A stretch of 64,000 bases of DNA from Bradyrhizobium barranii subsp. apii (GTDB taxonomy: Bacteria; Pseudomonadota; Alphaproteobacteria; Rhizobiales; Xanthobacteraceae): NCBI RefSeq assembly GCF_011516635.5, contig NZ_CP096255.1:7562501-7626500 (forward strand). Direction: 5' to 3'. Positions 18,479 to 27,320 of this stretch are shown here, in pieces. The notes beneath the pieces are model-generated. The model saw nothing but the letters and a program-made list of their open reading frames with translations. It was not told the DNA's origin and made no database searches. Made by a program: the position numbers and the translations under genes. Numbering within the stretch: position 1 is the first letter of the stretch; every line of letters begins with the position of its first letter.

Positions 18479-18874
18479 ATGATGACACTCAATCGCGACC
18501 ATGCTGCCACGACGGACCACGAGGCGGTGGCAAAGAACGTCGAGGCATTTCGCCTCGCCCAGATCGCGGCCGATCCGAAGGCCCTCGGCGCGCTGTGCGC
18601 GGACGATCTGAGCTACAGCCATTCCAGCGGCTTCCTCGAGGATAAGGCGGCCTTTATCGCCAACGCCACCGACGGCAAGACCGAATTCCTGTCGATTACG
18701 TACAAGGATCCAACCATCAAGATCGTTGGTCCCGCCGCGATCGTGCGCTTCCACTGGTTGGCCGAGATGATGACCGGCGGACAGAAAGTGGCAAACAGCC
18801 TTCACATCCTGATGAACTGGCTGAAGCAAGGCGACGAGTGGAAGTTGTTGTCGCGCTCCGCGACCAAATTGTGA
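18479..18874 (+). CDS. NTF2-like protein, copy 2, without signal peptide
   Basis: 131 residues. GGAGG precedes the ATG at 18479. The fold matches copy 1 closely from EAVAKNVEAFRLAQIAADP to WKLLSRSATKL, but the first 28 residues of copy 1 are replaced by 12 polar ones (MMTLNRDHAATT), so the export signal is gone and the product is expected in the cytoplasm. A further two-residue gap lies near FHWLAEMMTGG. It probably arose by tandem duplication followed by an in-frame deletion. Confidence 0.88.
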   Translation: MMTLNRDHAATTDHEAVAKNVEAFRLAQIAADPKALGALCADDLSYSHSSGFLEDKAAFIANATDGKTEFLSITYKDPTIKIVGPAAIVRFHWLAEMMTGGQKVANSLHILMNWLKQGDEWKLLSRSATKL

Positions 18875-18886
18875 TTGCGATTCTTT

Positions 18887-19066
18887 CCCTCTCCCCCTGC
18901 GGGAGAGGGTGGCTCGCCGCGCGGCGGCGAGACGGGTGAGGGGTATGCTTCCGCGAGCAACTCTCTCGCTTCCGAATGCGCCGATAGAACCCCTCATCCG
19001 GCGCTTCGCGCCACCTTCTCCCACATCCGCCTTCGCCAAGGCTTCGGCGGACATGAAGGGAGAAGG
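18887..19066. repeat. Interspersed palindromic repeat, family A (copy 3), with nested insert
   Basis: Same unit as 18164-18313 at a 723-bp offset, but about 31 nt (19026-19056, TCCGCCTTCGCCAAGGC then TTCGGCGGACATGA) are inserted in its last stem. The insert is itself palindromic (TCCGCC / GGCGGA), so one repeat family has landed inside another. The downstream 50 nt also match those after copy 2. Confidence 0.85.
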
Positions 19067-19141
19067 AAAAGGCAGCGGCATCAAGGGCTGCAAAAAATTC
19101 CGACCACGCTTTGCGCGTCAGAAATCACCAGCGGAAGGCGC

Positions 19142-19333
19142 CTACGCCGCTTCCTTCACATCGCCGTTAACCAGCTTGCGCGCGGCACGCTCGGCTTCGC
19201 GTGCGTTGCGGAAAAGCTGGCCTTCAAGGCGATTGAAGCGGTGGGACGAGGCGAAGAAACAATAGCCTCCCTGAGAACGAACGACGATACCTGCGGTTTG
19301 CGAGTCGACTTCGATAATGTAGCTGTCCGGCAT
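19142..19333 (-). CDS. Small conserved-looking protein of unknown function
   Basis: 63 residues from the ATG at 19333, chosen because GAGGAA stands at suitable spacing; the open frame to 19423 has no ribosome site. Beta-rich N-terminus (SYIIEVDSQTAGIVV), an aromatic-Cys patch (GGYCFFASSHRF) and a helical Arg/Glu-rich C-terminus (AREAERAARKLV). No signal peptide and no membrane segment. It resembles small rhizobial hypothetical proteins; no function can be given. Confidence 0.7.
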   Translation of the reverse strand: MPDSYIIEVDSQTAGIVVRSQGGYCFFASSHRFNRLEGQLFRNAREAERAARKLVNGDVKEAA

Positions 19334-19553
19334 GGTCCGTAGATTCCTCAGTGCGGGCAAATAACGGCAATCCTGCCCAAAGGTTCCTGAGCACTTGAGG
19401 CCGTTTCCACCCCGAATCGACACGCAATTGAGTACGCCGGGACCTCATCCATTTTATGACTTGTTCTTGGCGAAGCCGCGACGCGGTGACTCAGTCGCGC
19501 CGCGTTTGGCGTGCCGCAAGTTTGCGTGAGATGGGGCAGAGCGTCGCGCGCGA

Positions 19554-19964
19554 TTACGTCGCGATCGGCGGATCGTTGCGCTGGATCGCTTGCGGACGGC
19601 CGTCATCATCGATCGAGACGTAGGTGAAATGACCGTCGGTGACGAGGATCGGCTGGAGCTCCCTGCGCCGTAGCGCCCAGGCTTCGAGATGCACGGTCAT
19701 CGAGGTGCGGCCCACGCGGACGAGATTGGCATAGACCGAAACGAGATCGCCGACATAGACCGCTTTGCGAAAATTCATCGCCTCGATCGCCACGGTGACC
19801 GTACGCGACCTCGCGAGCTTCGATGCGAACACGCCGCCGCCGACATCCATCTGGCTGAGCAGCCAGCCGCCGAAGATGTCGCCGTTGGCGTTGGTGTCGG
19901 CGGGCATTGCCAGCGTGCGAATGCAGAGATCGCCGCGCGGCTCGGTGTCGGACTTTTCGGTCAT
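19554..19964 (-). CDS. Hotdog-fold acyl-CoA thioesterase
   Basis: 136 residues, start at 19964 with AGGTGAG upstream. BFIT/YciA-type hotdog domain with NANGDIFGGWLLSQMD carrying the active-site Asp region, and the beta strands VTVAIEAMNFRKAVYVGDLV. Hydrolyses acyl-CoA to free acid and CoA. It begins 7 nt after the FadB-like gene and is the last gene of the beta-oxidation operon, where it could release CoA when acyl-CoAs pile up. Confidence 0.9.
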   Translation of the reverse strand: MTEKSDTEPRGDLCIRTLAMPADTNANGDIFGGWLLSQMDVGGGVFASKLARSRTVTVAIEAMNFRKAVYVGDLVSVYANLVRVGRTSMTVHLEAWALRRRELQPILVTDGHFTYVSIDDDGRPQAIQRNDPPIAT

Positions 19965-19971
19965 GTCGGTC

Positions 19972-22068
19972 TCACCTAAAATTGTCCCAGCCCGGATCGG
20001 GCGCAAAGCGCCCGCCGAATCGCTCGGCCAGCGCGCGCAGGGTGGATACGACATTTTCCACGCCGCGCGTGCGCGCGTAGTTCAGCGGACCGCCGCGGAA
20101 CGGTGCATATCCGGTGCCGAAGATCATGGCGCCGTCGACCGCATCGGCATCGTCGACGATACCTTCGCGGAGTGCCGCGACGCAGACATTGGACATCGGC
20201 AGCACCAGGCGGTCGATCATCGGGTCGGTGACGCGCGGGCCGGTCTCGGGCAACGGCGCCTTCTCCGCCTTGCCGTCCTTCCAGGTGTAGAATCCCTTGC
20301 CCGTCTTGCGGCCGAGCTCGCCCTTGGCGACCTTCTCGCGCAGCCAGGCCGGCGTCGGCGGGAGCAGATCGCCGAACTTGGTCCGCAGCATGTCACCGAC
20401 GTCGAGGCAGATGTCGAGCCCGACCTGGTCGGCGAGCTCGATCGGCCCCATCGGCATGCCGAACTGCTCGGCAGCCGCGTCGATCAGGCGCTGGTCGATC
20501 CTCTCATCCAGCATCACCATCGCCTCCAGCATGTAGGGCGTCAGCGCACGGTTGACGAGGAAACCGGGCGAGCTCTTCACGGAGAGCGGCAGACGGTCGA
20601 TCGCGCCGACGAAGGCGAGTGCCTCCTTCAGCACCTGCGCGTCGTTGCCGTCATGGCTGACGACTTCGACCAGCTGCAGCCGCGACACCGGGTTGAAGAA
20701 GTGCAGGCCGACGAGGCGCTCGGGCCGCGCCAGCGTGGTGCGCAGATCCTGGAGTGGAATGCTCGACGTGTTGGTCGCAAGGATCGCGCCCGGCTTCATT
20801 CGCGACTCGAGGCCCGCATAGACCTTCTGCTTCAGCTCGAGCTTTTCCGGCACCGCCTCGATGATGAGATCGGCATTGCGGACGCCCTCGCCGTCCATGT
20901 CGGGGATCAGACGATCCAGCGCATCGCGCACCTCGGTCGGCCTGCGGATGATCTTGCCGTAGAGCTCGGCCGCACGCTTCACCGCGCCGCCGATCGGCTC
21001 CGCCTTCATGTCCGCAAGCGAGACGCGCAGCCCCTGCCCCGCACACCAGGCCGCGATATCACCGCCCATGGCGCCCGCGCCGATGACGTGAACATGTTTG
21101 ACCGCATTGCCGCTGCCCGCCGTCTTCTTCATCTGCTCGCGCAGGAAGAACACGCGGATCAAATTCTGCGCGGCCGGCGTCACCATCAGCCTGGCGAACG
21201 AGGCCTGCTCGGCCTTCAGCATCGCGGCCTTGCTGCCGCCATGGGTCTCCCAGAGATCGATCAGCGCGTAAGGCGCCGGATAATGCTCGCGGGGCGCGGC
21301 CTTCGCCGCCTCCGACCGCATGCGCCTGGCCAGCAGCCCGCGCACGGGACCGAAATTCGCTGCGTGAGTCAGAAGGCCCGGACGCGCCCGCTTCAAGCGG
21401 CCGAACAGCGCATCCTTCACCGCGTTACGGACGTGCCGCTCCTGCGTCACGGTATCGACGAGGCCGAGCGATCTGGCGCGGCGCGCATCGATGGTGCGGC
21501 CGGTCAGCATCAGCGCCATCGACTGCGTCGGGTTCACCAGCGCGGTGAAGCGCGCGGTGCCGCCGAGGCCGGGATGCAGGCCGAGCATCACCTCCGGGAA
21601 GCCGAAGCGCGCGCCATCGATCGCAATGCGCGACTGGCAGGCCAGCGCGACCTCCAGGCCGCCGCCGAGGCAGAAGCCGTGGATGACCGCGACCGTCGGC
21701 AACCTCAAGGCTTCCAGGTGATCGACCACCGCATGCGCCGCGCGGATGCGTGTCTCGACCATCTCGGGATCGCTGGCGCCGCGGAATTCGTTGACGTCGG
21801 CGCCCGCAATGAAGCCGGACGGCTTTGCCGAGCGGATCACAAGGCCTGCGGGACGTTCGGTCTCGATCGCCGCGAGCACGGCATCGAACTCCTCCATCAC
21901 GTCCGCGGACAGCGTGTTGGCGCTAGCATCTGCGCGGTCGAACAGCAGCCAGGCGACGCCGTCGGCATCGCGCGTCAGCTTGAAGTGCTTGTAGGGGCTA
22001 TCGGTCGCGGGCCTGGGCCCAAGCTCCAGCACGCGGTCGCCGAGCGCGGTCATGATCCTGGAATCCAT
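19972..22068 (-). CDS. fadB: FadB/FadJ-like bifunctional enoyl-CoA hydratase / 3-hydroxyacyl-CoA dehydrogenase
   Basis: 698 residues. The N-terminal crotonase domain (about 1-240, oxyanion-hole region FIAGADVNEF and GFCLGGGLEVALAC) hydrates enoyl-CoA; the NAD-binding domain starts at VHVIGAGAMGGDIAAWCAGQG (about 330) and a 3HCDH C-terminal domain ends the protein. The ATG at 22068 is used since it follows the thiolase stop by 2 nt; the longer frame would overlap it. Together with the thiolase and the acyl-CoA dehydrogenase it completes one beta-oxidation cycle. Confidence 0.92.
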   Translation of the reverse strand: MDSRIMTALGDRVLELGPRPATDSPYKHFKLTRDADGVAWLLFDRADASANTLSADVMEEFDAVLAAIETERPAGLVIRSAKPSGFIAGADVNEFRGASDPEMVETRIRAAHAVVDHLEALRLPTVAVIHGFCLGGGLEVALACQSRIAIDGARFGFPEVMLGLHPGLGGTARFTALVNPTQSMALMLTGRTIDARRARSLGLVDTVTQERHVRNAVKDALFGRLKRARPGLLTHAANFGPVRGLLARRMRSEAAKAAPREHYPAPYALIDLWETHGGSKAAMLKAEQASFARLMVTPAAQNLIRVFFLREQMKKTAGSGNAVKHVHVIGAGAMGGDIAAWCAGQGLRVSLADMKAEPIGGAVKRAAELYGKIIRRPTEVRDALDRLIPDMDGEGVRNADLIIEAVPEKLELKQKVYAGLESRMKPGAILATNTSSIPLQDLRTTLARPERLVGLHFFNPVSRLQLVEVVSHDGNDAQVLKEALAFVGAIDRLPLSVKSSPGFLVNRALTPYMLEAMVMLDERIDQRLIDAAAEQFGMPMGPIELADQVGLDICLDVGDMLRTKFGDLLPPTPAWLREKVAKGELGRKTGKGFYTWKDGKAEKAPLPETGPRVTDPMIDRLVLPMSNVCVAALREGIVDDADAVDGAMIFGTGYAPFRGGPLNYARTRGVENVVSTLRALAERFGGRFAPDPGWDNFR

Positions 22069-22070
22069 GG

Positions 22071-23354
22071 TCACACCGCCTCGATCAGCATGGCGCCGCC
22101 GAGCCCGCCGCCGATGCATTCGGTCGCAACGCCGCGGCGCGTGCCGAGCCGTTTCATCGCATTGACGAGATGCAGCACGATGCGGTTGCCGGAGGTGCCG
22201 ACGGGATGGCCGAGCGAGATGGCGCCGCCATCGACGTTGAGCCTGTCACGGTCGATCTCGCCGGCCGCGCCGTCGAGGCCCAAGATCTCGCGACAGAATT
22301 TGTCGTCGTTCCAGGCGGCGAGACAGCCGAGCACCTGCGTCGCAAAAGCCTCGTTCAGCTCCCAGGTTTCGACGTCCTTGACGGTGAGGTCGTTGCGTTG
22401 AAGCAGCGGCGTCGCCGACATCACGGGTCCAAGTCCCATGATGCTGGGATCGAGCGCGGCCCAGTGGCTGTCGACGATGACAGCCTTCGGCGTCAGTCTG
22501 TGCTTTGCGACCGCCGCGTCGGAGGCGAGGATCACCCAGGAGGCGCCGTCGGTGATCTGCGACGAATTGCCGGCGGTGACCTGGCCCCAGGGGCGTTCGA
22601 ACACCGGCCGGAGCTTTGCAAGCGTCTCGGCCGTCGAGTCCGGCCGCACGCCGTCGTCATGGTCGAAGAATTTTCCGTCGCGGGAGAACGCGGTCTCGAC
22701 CTCGCCCTTGAGGAAGCCTTCGGCCTGCGCATGCGCGAGCCTGCGATGGCTCTCGGCGGCATAGGCGTCGGACTGTGCCCGCGTGATGCCGAAGAGATGG
22801 CCGACGACCTCGGCGGTCTGGCCCATGTTCAAGTCGGTGATGGGATCGGTCAGACCGCGCTCGAGCCCGATGATCGGCTTGAGATAGCGCGGCCGCAGCT
22901 TGAAGGCGGCAGCGAGCTTCGCGGCCACGCCCTTGGCGGTGGCAAGGCCGGCGAACCAGCGCACACCGGAATTCGGCCAGACCAGCGGCGCGTGGCTCAG
23001 CGCCTCGGTGCCGCCGGCGAAGACCACGTCGGCATGACCCTCGCGGATGTAGCGGTAGGCCGTGTCGATCGACTGCATGCCGGAGCCGCAATTGATCTGC
23101 ACGGTGAAGGCGACCATGTCCTCGCCCATGCCGAGCCGGAGGGCGGTGACGCGGGCCGGGTTCATCTCGTCTGCGATCACGTTGACGCAGCCGAGGATGA
23201 CCTGATCGAAATCATCGGGCGAAAACGGCTGACGCGCCAGCAGCGGCCGGCCGCATTGCACGGCGAGATCGACCGGCGTGAACGGTCCCGGCCCCGAACG
23301 CGCTTTGAGAAACGGCGTCCGGCTGCCGTCGACGATGAAAACCGGTCGTGCCAT
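22071..23354 (-). CDS. fadA: Acetyl-CoA C-acyltransferase (thiolase)
   Basis: 427 residues. Performs thiolytic cleavage of 3-ketoacyl-CoA. The nucleophile Cys is in QINCGSGMQSIDTAY (about 88), the catalytic His in SLGHPVGTSGNRI, and the second Cys in ATECIGGGLGGAML. At 427 residues it belongs to the long FadI-like branch. Its ATG overlaps the fadE stop (TGATG at 23354) and its stop lies just before the next gene, so the three are coupled. Confidence 0.93.
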   Translation of the reverse strand: MARPVFIVDGSRTPFLKARSGPGPFTPVDLAVQCGRPLLARQPFSPDDFDQVILGCVNVIADEMNPARVTALRLGMGEDMVAFTVQINCGSGMQSIDTAYRYIREGHADVVFAGGTEALSHAPLVWPNSGVRWFAGLATAKGVAAKLAAAFKLRPRYLKPIIGLERGLTDPITDLNMGQTAEVVGHLFGITRAQSDAYAAESHRRLAHAQAEGFLKGEVETAFSRDGKFFDHDDGVRPDSTAETLAKLRPVFERPWGQVTAGNSSQITDGASWVILASDAAVAKHRLTPKAVIVDSHWAALDPSIMGLGPVMSATPLLQRNDLTVKDVETWELNEAFATQVLGCLAAWNDDKFCREILGLDGAAGEIDRDRLNVDGGAISLGHPVGTSGNRIVLHLVNAMKRLGTRRGVATECIGGGLGGAMLIEAV

Positions 23355-25621
23355 CAGCTCGCCGCCCTCTGTTCACCGAGTTCCTGGAAGAACTGATGCA
23401 CATCTCCGGTTTTCTTGTAAATCGGCGACAGCGCTTCGGGCGCAAAATCATCGACCTCGATCACTTTTGTGACGGCCTCGTGAGCGGCGGCAAGCTGCTC
23501 GCCTTCGGCCTGCGTGATCACGCCCTTGGTGACGGCATCCTTCCTGTCGCGGATGTGCGCGGCACGCATGCGCTTGGCGATCGCATCGGTGCCAGCGACC
23601 AGCTTGAACGCGCGCTCCAGCCGGGCAAAGCCGCCGTCGTCGTCGACATGGGCGAGATCCGGCGTGAGACGCTCGCGCGCGGCCGACGGCTCCAGCACGA
23701 GACTGGCGCATTGGTGCACGACACGGTCGGACGGGCCGAGCACCCGCGCGCCGAAGGGCTGGACCACGAGCTTGAGGATTAAAGCGACAAAACGGTTGGG
23801 CAGATTGGCGAGGATTTCGGCAAGCCGGTTCTCGATGGTTTTGAAGCCGGTCGCCATGCACCATTCCAGCGCAGCGAAGTCTTCCTTCTGCCGGCCCTCG
23901 TCCTGCCAGCGTTTCAGCGCGGCCGAGAGCAGATAGAGCTCGGAGAGGATGTCGCCAAAGCGCGCCGACAGCATCTCCTTGCGCTTGAGCGCGCCGCCAA
24001 GCGTGAGCAGCGCCATGTCGGCGCAGAGCGCAAAGGCCGCAGAGTAGCGCGCGAGCTGGCGGTAGAATGGCGTTGCATCGCCCGCATCCGGCGCAAGCGC
24101 GAAGGCGCCGAAGCTCCAGCTGCGGCCGAACGCACGCAACAGCGTCTGGAAGCTATGGCCGACATGTTTCCAGAACGCCTTGTCGAATGCGGCGAGCCCG
24201 CGATCGTGATTCGCGTCGGCAAGCGCGTTCATCTCGTCAAGCAGATAGGGATGCGCGCGGATGGCGCCCTGCCCGAACACGATGAGGTTGCGGGTCAGGA
24301 TGTTGGCGCCCTCGACCGTGATACCGACAGGCACGGCGCGGTGCAGATTGCCGAGATAGTTTTGCGGACCGTCGATCACGGCCTTGCCGCCATGAATGTC
24401 CATGGCGTCGTCGACCGCGGTGCGCATCCGCTCGGTCGCGTGCAGCTTCATGATGCCGGAGATGACGGCGGGATGGATGCCGGCATTCAGCGCCGCGCAG
24501 GTCAGCCGCCGCGCCGCGTCGAGCTGATAGGCGGTCGCGACGATGCGCGCGAGCGGCTCCTCGACGCCCTCGAATTTGGAGATGGAGATGCCGAACTGCT
24601 CGCGGATGCGGGCATAGGCGCCGGTGGTGCGGGCGGCATAGGCGGCACCGGCCGCCGACAGCGACGGCAGCGAGATGCCGCGGCCGGCGGCAAGCGCCGT
24701 CATCAGCATCTTCCAGCCCTGCCCGAGTCTCTCCTTGCCGCCGATGACGTAGTCGAGCGGGATGAAGACGTCGTGGCCCCAGTTCGGGCCATTCTGGAAC
24801 ACCTGCATCGACGGCAGATGACGATGGCCGATCTTGACGCCGGGCAGATTGGTCGGGATCAGCGCGACGGTGATGCCGAGCTCTTCCTGGCTGCCCACGA
24901 GATGATCGGGATCGTAGGCCTTGAAGGCGAGGCCTAGCAGCGTCGCGACCGGGCCGAGCGTGATGTAGCGCTTGTGCCAGTTGAGCCTGAGGCCAATGAC
25001 CTCGCGGCCCTCGAAATCGCCCTTGCAGATGATCCCGGTGTCGACCATCGAGGCGGCGTCGGAGCCGGCTTCGGGGCTGGTCAGGCCGAAGCAGGGAACG
25101 TCGCGGCCATCGGCGAGGCGCGGCAACCAGCGCTCCTGCTGCTCTTTCGTGCCGAAGCGCATCAGAAGCTCGCCGGGCCCGAGCGAGTTCGGCACCATCA
25201 CGGTGACGGCGGCGGCGATCGAGCGGGTCGAGATCTTGCGCACCACTTCCGAATGGGCATAGGGCGAGAAGCCGAGACCACCGAATTCCTTCGGAATGAT
25301 CATGCCGAAGAACTTTTCGCGCTTGACGAAGTGCCAGACGTCTGGCGGCAGGTCACGCCATTCCCAGAAGATCTTCCACTCGTCGAGCATGGCGCAGAGC
25401 GCGTCGACCGGGCCGTTGAGGAAGGCCTGCTCCTCGGGGGTGAGCGTCGCCTGAGGCACCTTCAGCAGCTTCGACCAATCCGGGTTGCCGGTGAAGAGAT
25501 CGGCATCCCACCAGACGTCACCGGCCTCCAGCGCCTCGCGCTCGGTGTCGGACATCGCCGGCAGCACGCCGCGCGCCCAGGAGAAGATCGGCTTTGTGAT
25601 GGTGTCGCGGCGGAAGCTCAT
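23354..25621 (-). CDS. fadE: FadE-type acyl-CoA dehydrogenase
   Basis: 755 residues. First oxidation step of beta-oxidation, FAD-dependent. An acyl-CoA dehydrogenase core spans about 80-460 (PCFGLTSPEAGSDAAS is the flavin/substrate motif; MDIHGGKAVIDGPQNYLGN the C-terminal one), followed by a DUF1974 domain (about 470-750), the composition of E. coli FadE. GAGGTCAG upstream supports the ATG at 25621 over an ATG 12 nt earlier. It heads the operon; no FadR-type site was recognised upstream. Confidence 0.93.
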   Translation of the reverse strand: MSFRRDTITKPIFSWARGVLPAMSDTEREALEAGDVWWDADLFTGNPDWSKLLKVPQATLTPEEQAFLNGPVDALCAMLDEWKIFWEWRDLPPDVWHFVKREKFFGMIIPKEFGGLGFSPYAHSEVVRKISTRSIAAAVTVMVPNSLGPGELLMRFGTKEQQERWLPRLADGRDVPCFGLTSPEAGSDAASMVDTGIICKGDFEGREVIGLRLNWHKRYITLGPVATLLGLAFKAYDPDHLVGSQEELGITVALIPTNLPGVKIGHRHLPSMQVFQNGPNWGHDVFIPLDYVIGGKERLGQGWKMLMTALAAGRGISLPSLSAAGAAYAARTTGAYARIREQFGISISKFEGVEEPLARIVATAYQLDAARRLTCAALNAGIHPAVISGIMKLHATERMRTAVDDAMDIHGGKAVIDGPQNYLGNLHRAVPVGITVEGANILTRNLIVFGQGAIRAHPYLLDEMNALADANHDRGLAAFDKAFWKHVGHSFQTLLRAFGRSWSFGAFALAPDAGDATPFYRQLARYSAAFALCADMALLTLGGALKRKEMLSARFGDILSELYLLSAALKRWQDEGRQKEDFAALEWCMATGFKTIENRLAEILANLPNRFVALILKLVVQPFGARVLGPSDRVVHQCASLVLEPSAARERLTPDLAHVDDDGGFARLERAFKLVAGTDAIAKRMRAAHIRDRKDAVTKGVITQAEGEQLAAAHEAVTKVIEVDDFAPEALSPIYKKTGDVHQFFQELGEQRAAS

Positions 25622-25797
25622 GGCTGACCTCATGCATCGGCGCGGTTATCGGCATTTTAGCGGAAAGTGGCCGGGGTAAGTGAACACTTCGCGAGCAAAA
25701 AGACGCGAATTGACGCGGCCGGGCGGCCGCCCCGGGGACCATAACGGCCGGGGCGTGGGGGCAGTTCCGGGGAGGGGAATCGGGCTGAATGCCCCGT

Positions 25798-25900
25798 CGT
25801 CATTCCGGGGCGACGCGCAAGCGTCGAGCCCGGAATCCATAACCACCATCGGGAGTATGGATTCCGTGCTCGCGCCTAACGGCGCGCCCCGGAATGACGG
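25798..25900. repeat. Interspersed palindromic repeat, family E
   Basis: Begins CGTCATTCCGGGG and ends CCCCGGAATGACG, with internal GGAATCCATA / TATGGATTCC. It fills the 300-nt space between fadE and the flavin reductase gene along with a GC-rich stretch in which I see no gene. Confidence 0.85.
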
Positions 25901-25921
25901 CGGAGAGAGCGGTAGCCCGGA

Positions 25922-26545
25922 TCAGTCCGGCCGCACCATCTCGAACATGTTTTCCGGCTTGATCTCGAAGTAGTCGCCGCGACGGCCGGCGCGGACGATG
26001 GGGCGGGCGGCGGCGGTCTGGTAGACGCCGTCCTTGATCATGGCCTTGTCGATATGGACGGCGACGACCTCGCCCAGCGTCAGCCAGGCATCGGCCTCCT
26101 TGCCGTCGGCACCCTTGAGGCGGACGATGTCGGACACCTTGCACTCGAAGGCAACCGGGCTCTCGGCCACGCGCGGCACGTTGACGAGCTTGCCGAGGAC
26201 GGCGGTCAGCCCTGCGAGCTTGAACTCGTCGACCTCGGGGCCGACATGCGCGGCGGTCGCGTTCATGTGCTTGGCGAGATCCATGGTCGTCAGATTCCAG
26301 ACGAACTCCCGGGTCTGCTCCATGTTCGACACCGTGTCCTTCCAGTTGGTGGAGGAAAACCCGATGATCGGCGGCACGTAGCAAAAGGCGTTGAAGAAGC
26401 TGTAGGGCGCGAGATTGACGTGGCCCTTGGTGTCGCGGGAAGAGATCCAGCCGATCGGCCGCGGCGCGATGATGGCGTTGAAGGGATCGTGCTTGAGGCC
26501 GTGGCCCTTGGAGGGCTCGTAGAAGTAGAGGTCTTTGTCGGTCAC
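25922..26545 (-). CDS. Flavin reductase-like (split-barrel FMN-binding) protein
   Basis: 207 residues from a GTG at 26545, where the conserved region YEPSKGHGLKHDPFNAI begins; the open frame upstream lies in a repeat. Flavin_Reduct domain with APRPIGWISS (FMN contact), NLAPYSFFNAF and the RPIVRAGRRGDYF segment. Such proteins bind FMN and reduce it for a partner monooxygenase or act on small substrates; no partner gene is adjacent. It lies between the RND regulator and the fad operon on the same strand. Confidence 0.85.
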   Translation of the reverse strand: MTDKDLYFYEPSKGHGLKHDPFNAIIAPRPIGWISSRDTKGHVNLAPYSFFNAFCYVPPIIGFSSTNWKDTVSNMEQTREFVWNLTTMDLAKHMNATAAHVGPEVDEFKLAGLTAVLGKLVNVPRVAESPVAFECKVSDIVRLKGADGKEADAWLTLGEVVAVHIDKAMIKDGVYQTAAARPIVRAGRRGDYFEIKPENMFEMVRPD

Positions 26546-26567
26546 GGCGAGGTCTTCCCTGATCCTG

Positions 26568-26654
26568 GTAGCCCGGATGGAGCGAAGCGTAATCCGGGTC
26601 CGCCAGCGCGACGCTGAACCATCCCGGATTGCGCTTCGCTCCATCCGGGCTACG
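26568..26654. repeat. Interspersed palindromic repeat, family C (copy 1)
   Basis: GTAGCCCGGATGGAGCGAAG ... CTTCGCTCCATCCGGGCTAC form an inverted repeat around a central CCGGGTCC / CCCGGATTGCG part. A second copy is at 32490-32561. Confidence 0.88.
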
Positions 26655-26687
26655 TCGGCCTGCTTATAGGGGAAATTCCAGCGCCCG

Positions 26688-27287
26688 TCAGTGGCGCGGC
26701 GACAGACCCGCGATGACGAAATCGATCATCTGGTCGATGGTCGGGCCCGGCTTGGTGGCGCACTGGGCGATCATCTGGGGGTGGAAGAAGCGCATCATCG
26801 CGGTGCAGGCGCACATCGAGGCCAGTTGCAGGTCCGGCGCTTCGAACTCGCCGGACGCGACCCCTTGCGCGATCACCAGGCCGATGACACCGGCAATGCA
26901 CTCCATATGGGCGACGCAGACGTCCCAGTCCTCCTGCATCGCGATCTCGACCATCTCATGCAGCTTGTTATCGCCGACATAGCGCTCGGTGTTCATGCGA
27001 TGGATGGTGGTCAGCAGCTCGCGGAAGCGCGGGAGCACCGGACCAGGCCTCGCCACGATCCGCTGCGCTTCGATCTCGACCTCGCCCATCAAGGCCCGCG
27101 CCACCGACTGGTGAATCGCCTTCTTCGATTCGAAGAAGCGATAGACATTGGCGGGGCTCATCCTGAGCTCCTTGGCGATGTCCCCGACCGTGGTCTTCTG
27201 GTACCCGATCTGGCGGAACAGCCGCTCAGCCACCTCGAGGATACGATCCCGGGTGTCGCCTTCGATATGTTCCGCAACCAGTGTCAT
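26688..27287 (-). CDS. TetR/AcrR-family regulator of the RND efflux operon
   Basis: 199 residues. The N-terminal helix-turn-helix (about 14-58) has RLFRQIGYQKTTVGDIAKEL and ANVYRFFESK; the C-terminal ligand domain is Met- and Cys-rich near ASMCACTAMMRFF. It lies 33 nt after the RND pump gene on the same strand, so it is probably made from the same mRNA, an arrangement that gives autoregulation. The likely target is the inverted repeat upstream of the adaptor gene. Confidence 0.88.
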   Translation of the reverse strand: MTLVAEHIEGDTRDRILEVAERLFRQIGYQKTTVGDIAKELRMSPANVYRFFESKKAIHQSVARALMGEVEIEAQRIVARPGPVLPRFRELLTTIHRMNTERYVGDNKLHEMVEIAMQEDWDVCVAHMECIAGVIGLVIAQGVASGEFEAPDLQLASMCACTAMMRFFHPQMIAQCATKPGPTIDQMIDFVIAGLSPRH

Positions 27288-27320
27288 GTGTCAGGACTCG
27301 TCCATCAGCAGTCTTCTCAT

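Noticed and set aside
19765..22401. Plus-strand open frame of 878 codons
   Set aside because: Antisense to the FadB-like gene and thioesterase; no domain is visible and composition is shadow-like.
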